NCBI GenBank assembly: GCA_030536855.1
Contig: JAUNPK010000025.1
Coordinates: 1 to 34,403 of the forward strand
Reading direction: 5' to 3'
DNA length: 34,403 bases
Source of the DNA: Eubacteriales bacterium
GTDB taxonomy: Bacteria; Bacillota; Clostridia; Lachnospirales; Lachnospiraceae
Positions 26,216 to 33,156 of this stretch are shown one piece after another (position 1 is the first letter of the stretch; every line of letters begins with the position of its first letter). The notes beneath the pieces are model-generated. The model did no database searches, was not told the DNA's origin, and saw nothing but the letters and a program-made list of their open reading frames with translations. A program made the translations under genes and the position numbers.

Positions 26216-26263
26216 TCTAATATCCGTTAGGGATATTGTACCTAGTATCCGTTAGGAAGTCAA
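26216..26263 (-). promoter_or_regulatory. TetR gene promoter with two operator sites
   Basis: On the minus strand, -35 TTGACT (26258-26263) and -10 TACAAT (26235-26240) have a 17-base spacer. One 16-bp site (26241-26256) fills the spacer and a near-identical site (26216-26231) covers the expected start point. Both share TATCCGTTAGG, differ at two positions of 16, and have partial dyad symmetry; their centres are 25 bases apart. This is the layout of a repressed promoter. Confidence 0.75.
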
Positions 26264-26716
26264 TATACCATATATGAAATAAATCACAGCAACTTATAAC
26301 GAAGATGATTATGACTGCGCAGGTGCACCCATCGCATTAACTTTTGAATATGGATTGGTAAATGACTTTTTGTCAGACTGGTGTGAAATGAAAGCAAAAA
26401 ACGAGCTCGCAAATGCCCATTTTATAGGCTTTTGCGAGCTTTTGAAAATTATTCAAACTCGCCAAGTTCTGGCGAATCAAACTCTATTTCCCGTTATTTT
26501 TCTAACCTTTTTAAGTTAGAAAACTCACTATTTCTTTTTATTCACACCCTGTTTTAAAACTTTTTAGTACCAGTAAAAACAGGTTCTATCCCAGTATCCA
26601 TCGGCATTTCAGCGAATGTATCAATTTTTATTTGCATTATCTATTACTCAAATTTTTATGAGGTCTTTTAGATTTTCCATCACTCAAACCACCATGAAGC
26701 ACCTTTGCTTATTTCA
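26264..26716. other. Gene-free stretch with remnants and hairpins
   Basis: About 450 bases with no intact gene. A plus-strand frame at about 26284-26400 (containing YNEDDYDCAGAPIALTFEYG) and a minus-strand frame near 26560-26640 (IDTFAEMPMDTGIEPVFTG) read like protein fragments that I cannot assign. Three hairpins are present: 26404-26440, one around 26459-26475, and 26498-26523 (9-bp stem). It looks like a junction of decayed insertions. Confidence 0.4.
26404..26440. terminator. Strong bidirectional-looking hairpin
   Basis: The arms 26404-26413 and 26431-26440 are perfectly complementary over 10 bases, with a further GCC/GGC pairing inside, and are followed by TTTTG on the plus strand. No intact gene ends near it on either strand; it may belong to the decayed gene on the plus strand. 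Confidence 0.5.
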
Positions 26717-26998
26717 TTACAAATTAAACAAATCTGCGTGTGTTCCGGTATCAACTAAAGTCAATGTGAGAACATCATTTTCCTTCAGATAAATCAATAA
26801 CCAATCCGGCTGAATGTGACATTCCCTGAACCCCTGATATTTCCCATTTAGTTCATGGTCACGATATTTTTCTTCAAGAGGAATATCCTTCTGCAACATA
26901 GTAATAACTTTATCTAAAAGTTTCAAATCCAAGCCTCGTTTCTTTGCCAGCTTAAGACTTTTCTTAAATTTCCCGGCTAGTATTAATTCATATTGCAT
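26717..26998 (-). CDS. YafQ family mRNA-interferase toxin
   Basis: A 93-residue RelE-superfamily toxin. The residues corresponding to the E. coli YafQ active site are all present: His48 (RDHEL), His61 and Asp65 (CHIQPDWLLIY) and His87 (DTGTHADLF). Such toxins cut mRNA on the ribosome. Its start codon shares one base with the stop of the antitoxin gene, typical of coupled type II pairs, so it is probably expressed as an active module. Confidence 0.92.
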   Translation of the reverse strand: MQYELILAGKFKKSLKLAKKRGLDLKLLDKVITMLQKDIPLEEKYRDHELNGKYQGFRECHIQPDWLLIYLKENDVLTLTLVDTGTHADLFNL

Positions 26999-27267
26999 TA
27001 ATCAATATCCTCCAAAGCATCAGAAAAGCTTGCATATCTCTTTGTACTAGGATCTTTGCTGATTCTCTTTGCTTCTTCCATTGCCTCTAATACTTCCGGC
27101 TTATACTGTGGCAGTTCAACGCTAAAAGGAAGTCCTCCTCTTAATACACACTGCTTTAAGAATATATTCATTGCACCGGACATATCCATTCCTAACTGTG
27201 AGAAAAGTTCACTTGCCTGTTTCTTTAAATTTTCATCTATTCTTACTTGTGTAGGTACTGTAGCCAT
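26998..27267 (-). CDS. RelB/DinJ family antitoxin
   Basis: An 89-residue protein with an N-terminal ribbon-helix-helix part (TQVRIDENLKKQASELFSQL, then MSGAMNIFLKQCVLRGGLPF) typical of DinJ, and a charged C-terminal part that should wrap the toxin. GGAGGTGA precedes the ATG. It should bind the inverted repeat over its own promoter and repress the pair. Confidence 0.92.
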   Translation of the reverse strand: MATVPTQVRIDENLKKQASELFSQLGMDMSGAMNIFLKQCVLRGGLPFSVELPQYKPEVLEAMEEAKRISKDPSTKRYASFSDALEDID

Positions 27268-27298
27268 AAAATCACCTCCATCTTAAAATACAATACTA

Positions 27299-27352
27299 AT
27301 ATTATATGCATCTCTTATAATCATATAATATCGTTTTGATTTACATTGTCAA
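27299..27352 (-). promoter_or_regulatory. Promoter and operator of the dinJ-yafQ type pair
   Basis: On the minus strand, a perfect -35 TTGACA (27347-27352) is followed after 16 bases by TATTAT (27325-27330). A 10-bp perfect inverted repeat (27299-27308 with 27322-27331) covers the -10 box and the start region, a natural operator for the antitoxin. Confidence 0.7.
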
Positions 27353-27407
27353 TCATTTGTATTATTTTTCTTGAAATTTCATTTACAGGGTCATTTACAG
27401 GGGATTC
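27321..27407 (-). pseudogene. Relic of an AlbA_2-type regulator linker
   Basis: A minus-strand frame reads ESPVNDPVNEISRKIIQMID and stops at 27321-27323. Repeated PVN units leading into a winged-helix start are typical of the C-terminal linker of Schlafen/AlbA_2-domain regulators. Only this piece remains, and the toxin-antitoxin promoter lies inside it. Confidence 0.3.
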
Positions 27408-27497
27408 CTTCAAATTTCTCCAAATAGCAGCCGTTCTCCTACAAATTCCCCATTACATGCCTTGTAGTTTACTCTTGTGTCTTTGCAGTTTAATTCC

Positions 27498-27641
27498 TTA
27501 TCTGGCGTATGTTGCAAGCTTTTCATCCGGCACATCTGTCTCTACAGGTAATGCCATTTCTTTTGCCTCGCTGACAAGCTCATATTCATAATCATTAATC
27601 CAAATTTCCTCATCCACATACACACATTCATGAATATTATC
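27498..27641 (-). pseudogene. C-terminal gene remnant cut by the IS66 derivative
   Basis: An open minus-strand frame of 47 residues ends at 27498 and is continuous up to the left end of the IS66-like element. It contains ECVYVDEEIWINDYEYELVS and ends KLATYAR. The matching upstream part is not found on the other side of the element. The function is unknown. The stretch 27408-27497 shows no further gene. Confidence 0.4.
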
Positions 27642-27645
27642 GTAA

Positions 27646-27975
27646 GCGCTAAATAAATATGCAAAAAATCAGGCGCCATACATGATGACATATTTAGAGG
27701 ACAGCCACTGTGAGCTTTCTAATAACTTATCGGAGAATTCAATTCGCCCCGTAACAGTGGGGAGACGCAACTGGTTATTCTGTGATACAACAGATGGAGC
27801 TAATGCCAGTATGGCAGTCTATTCGTTATTAGAAACTGCAAGAGCTAATGGATTAAACCCGTATAAATATATGGAGTACATACTTGAAGCAAGGCCAGAT
27901 GGAAGGATGACAGATAAAGAACTGGAGACTTTATCACCTTGGAATGATAATGTAAAAAAGCTGTGCGAAAAGTAA
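27646..27975 (+). pseudogene. IS66 transposase, C-terminal fragment
   Basis: The frame from 27646 encodes YAKNQAPYMMTYLEDSHCEL, SNNLSENSIRPVTVGRRNWLF and GANASMAVYSLLETARANGL, ending at 27975. These are the last part of the DDE domain (with the SEN-SIRP motif holding the final acidic residue) and the IS66 C-terminal domain. About three quarters of the protein is missing, including the first two catalytic Asp residues, so it is inactive. Confidence 0.85.
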
Positions 27976-28026
27976 CTCATAGTAAATATTCGAGTAATGA
28001 CAGATTACTCATAGTAAATATTCGAG
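27975..28026. repeat. 20-bp direct repeat inside the IS66 derivative
   Basis: Two identical 20-base copies (27975-27994 and 28007-28026) lie 32 bases apart, right after the transposase fragment. Each copy has ACTC at the start and TTCGAG at the end. The role is unknown; perhaps a subterminal transposase-binding site. Confidence 0.7.
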
Positions 28027-28030
28027 AAAC

Positions 28031-28069
28031 AAAAACTGCAATCCGGAGAAATCACAGATTGCAGTTTTT
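28031..28069 (+). terminator. Rho-independent terminator of the IS66 fragment
   Basis: A 13-bp perfect stem (28031-28043 with 28057-28069) runs directly into TTTTTT on the plus strand; the A-run on the other side allows function in both directions. Confidence 0.8.
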
Positions 28070-28086
28070 TTAATATACTATTTTAT

Positions 28087-28240
28087 TTAGCGCTTACGTT
28101 CCTTCTTAAGCCTTTCCGCCTCTTCTAGTTCAAATTCAGCCCGTTCAGTCTGCAATTTTGCTGTATCCGATATCATCATCCACTTGTCAGCCTCTTTTTG
28201 AGCTGCCTCGATTTCCTTCTGTTTATCTGTGAGCTGAAAG
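28087..28240 (-). pseudogene. Coiled-coil gene remnant ending inside the IS66 repeat
   Basis: A minus-strand frame encodes a charged helical segment (FQLTDKQKEIEAAQKEADKW, later TERAEFELEEAERLKKER) whose stop codon is supplied by the right terminal repeat of the IS66 derivative. There is no start; upstream it merges with the terminator at 28242-28295. It resembles the coiled-coil part of plasmid or phage proteins, but I cannot name it. Confidence 0.4.
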
Positions 28241-28241
28241 G

Positions 28242-28295
28242 CAAAAAGAAAGGCCCCGACCCTCAGGTAACTACTATCCGAAAATCAGAGCCTTT
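28242..28295 (-). terminator. Terminator of the RNase III-like operon
   Basis: An 11-bp stem with some G-T pairs (28285-28295 with 28249-28259) is followed on the minus strand by TCTTTTT. It begins about 45 bases after the stop of the methionine-rich gene. Confidence 0.7.
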
Positions 28296-28341
28296 CGCTT
28301 CATCAGCTTAGCACATCCTAACCTACAGTAAACATGTTTAA

Positions 28342-28530
28342 TTATTCTTTGTCATCATCAAAAAGACTGCCAAATGAACTACTGCTATCCATAATATGCA
28401 TCTCTCCAGATTCCATATCCATTGCCATTCCCGAACCCATGTCCTGCATCATATGGCCTTCTGTATCCATCATCATTCCTCCACCCATATTCATGCAAAA
28501 ATCTCCGTCCGTAAAATCAAATCTGTCCAT
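28342..28530 (-). CDS. Methionine-rich 62-residue protein
   Basis: A 62-residue protein with 14 Met and many Gly, Asp and Ser residues (FCMNMGGGMMMDTEGHMMQD, then GSGMAMDMESGEMHIMD), ending in an acidic tail, FDDDKE. GGGAGG stands 7 bases before the ATG, the best evidence that it is translated. It lies 15 bases after the stop of the RNase III-like gene and before a terminator, so the two form one transcript. Met- and His-containing low-complexity sequence may bind copper or another soft metal, or be disordered and interact with its partner; neither can be shown here. I know no family for it. Confidence 0.65.
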   Translation of the reverse strand: MDRFDFTDGDFCMNMGGGMMMDTEGHMMQDMGSGMAMDMESGEMHIMDSSSSFGSLFDDDKE

Positions 28531-28545
28531 AGTAAAGCCTCCCTT

Positions 28546-29646
28546 CTATTCTACTTCGTAGTTGTCCAATACATACTGTAGCATTTCAAAAGCCACTTCT
28601 TTTTTAGCCTTTTTCTTTGAGGATGATTCCGTTTCAAAGGATGCATCAACCTCTTCAATACGGCATTTTACGTTCCAAATCGGATTACCATCAGCATCAT
28701 GTGTTTCTATGAACTCATACTTCGGAATACTAAAATATCCACGACGAGCAAGTATCTCTAATTGGTTTATTGCCATTTCTACTGTTGGTTCGTCGATTTC
28801 ATCTCGTATTTTAAACAACAGGTCGTGCTCTACCAGATATTCATAGGCTCTCTTGCACGCCTTTTTACGTGCATCGTTTCTGGACAAACCATATGCTTTA
28901 AATCTGTGAAGATCATTTCGAATCGACATCTCACAAGAATAATTCGCATTATTCAGTTCATAAGTCCCTTGTGGAATAACCTCTATTACATTCGGATCGG
29001 ATGGAGTATATAAACTATACCCCTGATCTTTATATCTAAAATAAGGAATACATCCAAATGACTCATCCCACTCATAAATCAGACGAACATAGTCAGCTTC
29101 TTCACCATTATCTACAATTGAATCCGGACGAAGCATAATCTCAACCACATTTTGGATTCTATCGTAATCATAGTTAGAATCCAAGGCAACAGCACCTAAA
29201 ATTGCTTCGAATAGATCCTCTTTTACAGATGGTTGCTCGGCCATATTCTGTTCTATGTCGCCTTTGCCCATAATCAGAAATTCTGCAAATCCCAACTCAT
29301 CAATTCTCATTGCAAGCGTTTTCTTTTCCACAAGTTTTTGCTTGATTTGAGTTAATTCACCTTCTGATTTCTCACTATGAAATTCCTCCGGTTCCTGCGG
29401 AACTCTAAATGAAATCGGAATCTTCTCCTGTACGTGGAGATCATTTCCAAACCTAGTGGTAAGGTAACGCATTGCCGCTGCACTTAAAACTGTGTCCCCA
29501 ATAAACTCTAAGACCTCATTGTTCTCACCACCATTTTCTTCCGAAAATGATTTTCTCACAAATGCCTGCCGTAATAGTTTCAGATTTTCAAACGTATATC
29601 CAATCTGATTCTGTACTACGGTTTCAAAATACTCTTTCTTTGCCAT
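28546..29646 (-). CDS. Accessory RNase III-like nuclease with two dsRNA-binding regions
   Basis: The ATG at 29646, with AAGGAG 7 bases upstream, gives 366 residues against about 230 for housekeeping RNase III. Residues 1-175 form an RNase III domain: NNEVLEFIGDTVLS provides Glu44, Glu47 and Asp51, and KEDLFEAILGA provides Asp144 and Glu147, with the same spacing as the E. coli catalytic set. An insert of about 30 residues (68-100) splits the domain. Residues about 190-275 look like a divergent dsRNA-binding domain (ending SRNDARKKACKRAYEYL), and 291-361 like a standard one (ending KKKAKKEVAFEMLQYVL). It should bind and cut double-stranded RNA. The genomic context is a defence island, not the usual rnc neighbourhood. 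Confidence 0.85.
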   Translation of the reverse strand: MAKKEYFETVVQNQIGYTFENLKLLRQAFVRKSFSEENGGENNEVLEFIGDTVLSAAAMRYLTTRFGNDLHVQEKIPISFRVPQEPEEFHSEKSEGELTQIKQKLVEKKTLAMRIDELGFAEFLIMGKGDIEQNMAEQPSVKEDLFEAILGAVALDSNYDYDRIQNVVEIMLRPDSIVDNGEEADYVRLIYEWDESFGCIPYFRYKDQGYSLYTPSDPNVIEVIPQGTYELNNANYSCEMSIRNDLHRFKAYGLSRNDARKKACKRAYEYLVEHDLLFKIRDEIDEPTVEMAINQLEILARRGYFSIPKYEFIETHDADGNPIWNVKCRIEEVDASFETESSSKKKAKKEVAFEMLQYVLDNYEVE

Positions 29647-29869
29647 AAAAAAACTCCTTTCGACAACTGAGTGTGAAAGGGGCATAATAATCTAACACAA
29701 AATAGACTACTCATAAGTTAGTAATCGTCTGTATTAGACATGGATCTTAAATTTTCTTATCTATTTTCATGTATTTACTAAAGCACACTTGCATATGCAG
29801 AAATAAATCTCGTACAAACAGAACATAAAATTTAAAAAACATCACGCCCCGATATTTGGTTACGTATGT

Positions 29870-29899
29870 ATTTTATCATGACTCCTAACATCCTGTCAC
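29870..29899 (-). promoter_or_regulatory. Likely promoter of the RNase III-like operon
   Basis: On the minus strand, GTGACA (29894-29899) and TAAAAT (29870-29875) are 18 bases apart. The leader to the ATG would be about 215 bases, long and AT-rich, so a closer promoter cannot be excluded. Confidence 0.45.
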
Positions 29900-29911
29900 T
29901 AAAAAATTGTA

Positions 29912-29936
29912 ACTTGTGGTCAGATTGACCACAAGT
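29912..29936. promoter_or_regulatory. 25-bp perfect palindrome upstream of the RNase III-like promoter
   Basis: Half-sites ACTTGTGGTCA and TGACCACAAGT flank the centre GAT. It ends 12 bases upstream of the -35 box. A close relative is at 22165-22189. Its position suggests an activator or repressor site rather than a terminator, as no T-run follows. Confidence 0.6.
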
Positions 29937-29977
29937 GTTCAGAGGCAAACACGATTATCGTTTTTTACATAAAAAAA

Positions 29978-30258
29978 GGCAAAGTGAATTATCCTCCCAA
30001 AAACAGTTTCCCAAAAATATATAAACTCTGATAATTCTGGGAAATAAGAAGATAACCTTAGATACAAAATACTCTCTAATGCCTGTATTTACAAGGTTTA
30101 TCTCCTATAATATGAAGATGAAAAAAGACCTTTTCAGGATAAATGACTTTGCCCCTGAACAGGAGTCCCAAAATGGTTCCAAACAAGGCCTTATTCATCT
30201 TCATATTCTGTTTTTGGGGATAGTCCACTTTGCCCTTTTCAGGATAAACACCTTTGCC
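29978..30258. repeat. Four copies of an 18-base motif plus inverted repeat
   Basis: Copies lie at 29978-29995 (plus orientation), 30136-30153, 30217-30234 and 30241-30258 (minus orientation). All begin GGCAAAG and have TATCC near the end; translated, each gives GK-V/G-x-YP. The second copy lies between 14-bp inverted arms (30109-30122 and 30194-30207). It may be a small dispersed repeat or binding-site cluster. Confidence 0.6.
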
Positions 30259-30457
30259 CTTTAACAATTTCCGCTATTCAAACTCCTCTTTGCCAAGTTG
30301 TTATGTGGTGTTTTTTGTTGGTTTTGGTGGTAGAAATCAGGGAGTTTTGTCTGGTTTCTACCTGTTGCGTGGATTTTTAGGGGATTGTATTGTCATTTTG
30401 TTGTCAGTAACACTCCCTCTATTACCTCTCTCATTTATAATGCAACCCTTATATATT

Positions 30458-33040
30458 TTAACTCCAAGCACCATATATTTCATTTCTCTTTTTAAATGCC
30501 TCTTTTCCACCTTCCATAATATTGACTATGTCATTATGTGTTTCCTCTGAATCTACCGTTCCGCACTTTAGCTCGATAGACTCATCATCGTTATGTTGTA
30601 CTGTGACTACTCTTTCAGCATCGCCCAAAACAGGAATATTGGCATTGTGTGTTGCAAATATAAATTGCATATCTTCTTTTTCCTTTTTAATAGTTTGTAT
30701 AAGTTCCTCATAAATCACTTGATTGTCCAAATCATCTTCTGGTTGATCAACTATTATTACATCACTGTCATGTTGAGTTAAAATAAACAATATCAAGGCT
30801 GATGCTCTTTGTCCAAGAGAATGCTTACTCAATAGTTTTCCATGATAAGTTATATTGATTTTATCAGGTGTATCTTCAATAACCATCTCTTTATAGTTAT
30901 CTGCAATTTTGGCTGCGACCTTTGCATAAATAATATCTGTACAATATTGTTTTATCCGCTCTCCGTCATGTAAATAATATTCTTCAATAATTGCTGCTAA
31001 GTCAGTAAAATCGTTACTCATCTCTGCGTACTTTACTTCGGATAACCCCGTTCCTTTAAAAAATGTCATTAATTTATCTTTAAGAACATCTTTTTCACCT
31101 TTGAATTCAATATTTACCGCAAGTTGATCTTGCTGCTGATTAATTTCCTTAGTTGCATTTTGATAAGCAATAAAGGTTTTTCTCAAATTCTCGTTTCGAA
31201 CATCAAATCCCTTTTGAATGGATAAACATATACTCTCTTTCGTCTTTAAACACTCTTTCAGTTTTGCAATTTTTTCATTATTTTCTGCCAACTTCTTTTT
31301 ATATGTAACATAACTATCTGCATCTAATTGTTCATCATTTATTTCACGTTTAATCTCTGCAAATTCATCTTTTAGAGAATCTATCTTCTGCATTAATTCT
31401 TCTTTAACAGAACAAATTCCTGCCAAAGATTTTTTTAACATCTCTATATTTTGCTTTACTGAATCGATTCCTTCATTCGTTTGCGTGATAAAAGGCGCTA
31501 ATTTCTCAAAAATTTCACTATTATATTGAGAAACATGGCTTTGTAACGAAAGAAGTTCCCTTCCATCTTTTGAACAGGCTTCTTCCAATGATTGAATCAT
31601 TTCTTTAACCCATTCAGAAAGTGTTTCTAACTTTATTAAATCAACATTACAGGAAGTCTGTTTTTTTAATTTCTCATCTAATCCTTTTTCTTGATATATT
31701 TTCAACTTATGTTCTAAAGTTGCATTCTCCGTAGTTAGATCGGCAATTTGCTCTGGAATATCACTCAATGTCCTCAACTTATCAATATCGTCAATCAATT
31801 GTTTTTGGATATCAACAATCTCTCTTTTCATATCAGGAACTTTATCACCAATTATTTTATTAAGAAGTTCATATTCATAACCTTTACGAGTTAGTGCTAA
31901 ATCTTTTTGTCCAAAATACAACGCATTTTTAAGAACAGATTCTACAGGAATATTTAATATATTACCATTCCCGTCATACAATGTGCTTCTCTCTCCATAT
32001 ATTCTTTTTAATACATATTTTTTGTTAAACTTATCAACTATCTCTAATTCAATTTGCCCACCAGAACCAAGCACTGCTTTTACCAACTCATTTTTATATT
32101 TTTCATCTTGTGCCGGTTCTTTATTTAGCGCATAGCGAAGAACTTCCAACACAGAGGATTTTCCACTTCCTCTAATTCCAATCAGTGTATTAAGCTCATG
32201 TGATGGAGAAAAAATCTGATTATCTAATTTCCCACCAACACATTTCATTTTATTAATATATCCGTGACTTATAACTGGTTTCTCATCAAAAACTCGATTA
32301 TTATAATCCATAAGAGCATATTTTACAGCTCCGTAGGAAGCTTCACCAATCTTAATATAGTTCTTTTTATCTCCTTTTCCTATCTCCTCTATTGTTTTGG
32401 GATCTGACCCTTCAAGAAATGCAATATCATATCCCATCCAATCATGCACTTTCTTGATCTTATCCCTGGTACGCACCTTCTGGAATCCCAATACTCTTCT
32501 TTTAAATGCAACATCAGAAGCAAGCTTTTCAATTAATGAGCCTCCACATTCCTCCCAAAATCCTTTTTTTTGCTCAACATGCGCACACACAATGAAATAG
32601 TCCTTGTTCTGCTTGTCCAATTCATTAATAACAGTCAACAAATCCTTTTCTGTACAAGTATTTTCATTTCCGGGATCATCTATGCCTAAAAACAACGCAT
32701 TAACCATTCTTGAAATATGGTCTATTCCATTACATATCCACTCAACTGGATTGAATACTACTAACATATGTACTGAACTTGCGCCTTCTTTTACGGATAA
32801 CTCTACTCCCGGCAAAATGAATATACCATTTCTATTTGCAGCTTTTTTTAACGCTTTATATTGTTCATAATCAAATTTATTATGGTTGGTTATAACTCCA
32901 ACCTCAATACCTTCAGACTTCAATTTATCAACATAGCTGGAAATAAATTTGTCAGACTCACCATTATACTTAAATTCTTTATCACTCACTGTATGCAAAT
33001 GACAATCAAACCTTAAAATCTCCGAACCATTCTCAAACAT
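30458..33040 (-). CDS. TrlF-type protein: PHP domain fused to SMC-like ATPase
   Basis: I start at 33040 (860 residues), where AAAGG stands 7 bases before the ATG; 33079 lacks a site. Residues 8-260 form a PHP phosphoesterase domain with metal-site motifs CHLH (His14, His16), TNHN (His53), GVELS (Glu80) and His91. Walker A is GIRGSGKS (288-295). A long coiled coil covers about 390-690. Near the end are an ABC-signature-like SLGQRASAL, Walker B IIVDQPEDDLDN, and a switch His in FATHNANIPV. This architecture is that of TrlF-family AAA-like ATPases, predicted to act in RNA repair or conflict systems. It follows the DpnII gene by 116 bases, so it may be an add-on to the restriction system. Confidence 0.88.
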   Translation of the reverse strand: MFENGSEILRFDCHLHTVSDKEFKYNGESDKFISSYVDKLKSEGIEVGVITNHNKFDYEQYKALKKAANRNGIFILPGVELSVKEGASSVHMLVVFNPVEWICNGIDHISRMVNALFLGIDDPGNENTCTEKDLLTVINELDKQNKDYFIVCAHVEQKKGFWEECGGSLIEKLASDVAFKRRVLGFQKVRTRDKIKKVHDWMGYDIAFLEGSDPKTIEEIGKGDKKNYIKIGEASYGAVKYALMDYNNRVFDEKPVISHGYINKMKCVGGKLDNQIFSPSHELNTLIGIRGSGKSSVLEVLRYALNKEPAQDEKYKNELVKAVLGSGGQIELEIVDKFNKKYVLKRIYGERSTLYDGNGNILNIPVESVLKNALYFGQKDLALTRKGYEYELLNKIIGDKVPDMKREIVDIQKQLIDDIDKLRTLSDIPEQIADLTTENATLEHKLKIYQEKGLDEKLKKQTSCNVDLIKLETLSEWVKEMIQSLEEACSKDGRELLSLQSHVSQYNSEIFEKLAPFITQTNEGIDSVKQNIEMLKKSLAGICSVKEELMQKIDSLKDEFAEIKREINDEQLDADSYVTYKKKLAENNEKIAKLKECLKTKESICLSIQKGFDVRNENLRKTFIAYQNATKEINQQQDQLAVNIEFKGEKDVLKDKLMTFFKGTGLSEVKYAEMSNDFTDLAAIIEEYYLHDGERIKQYCTDIIYAKVAAKIADNYKEMVIEDTPDKINITYHGKLLSKHSLGQRASALILFILTQHDSDVIIVDQPEDDLDNQVIYEELIQTIKKEKEDMQFIFATHNANIPVLGDAERVVTVQHNDDESIELKCGTVDSEETHNDIVNIMEGGKEAFKKRNEIYGAWS

Positions 33041-33156
33041 ATTTCTACCTTTCCTTGCTATAATATTATTTTCGTCCATGTTTTATAACTATCATATATT
33101 TATATATACATTTTAAAGTTTATGGAAACACACTTCCACTGACTCCATATGCTCAA

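Larger units (their letters stand above)
27642..28097 (+). mobile_element. IS66-family deletion derivative (456 bp)
   Basis: Perfect 15-bp terminal inverted repeats (27642-27656 and 28083-28097) begin with GTAAGCG, the typical start of IS66-family ends. Inside are only the last 110 codons of the transposase, a short direct repeat and a hairpin terminator. The left end is joined directly to the 3' part of the transposase gene, so most of the element is deleted. No 8-bp target duplication is visible. It would need a helper transposase to move. Confidence 0.75.
29647..30457. other. Repeat-rich 0.8-kb gene-free region
   Basis: No convincing gene lies between the RNase III-like gene and the TrlF-type gene. 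The stretch holds the promoter at 29870-29899, the palindrome at 29912-29936, four copies of an 18-base motif (29978-30258), a 14-bp inverted repeat and a 12-bp hairpin (30329-30340 with 30351-30362). The short frames across it lack ribosome binding sites. Confidence 0.55.

Noticed and set aside
27975-28026. CRISPR-like repeats
   Set aside because: Only two copies with a 12-base gap, no further units and no cas genes; they belong to the IS66 derivative.
30076-30267. 63-residue minus-strand ORF in the repeat-rich region
   Set aside because: It needs a TTG start with no ribosome binding site and consists largely of the repeated motif, so it is treated as repeat sequence.
30254-30550. Plus-strand 98-residue hydrophobic ORF
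   Set aside because: No ribosome binding site, and it runs antisense into the well-supported end of the TrlF-type gene.
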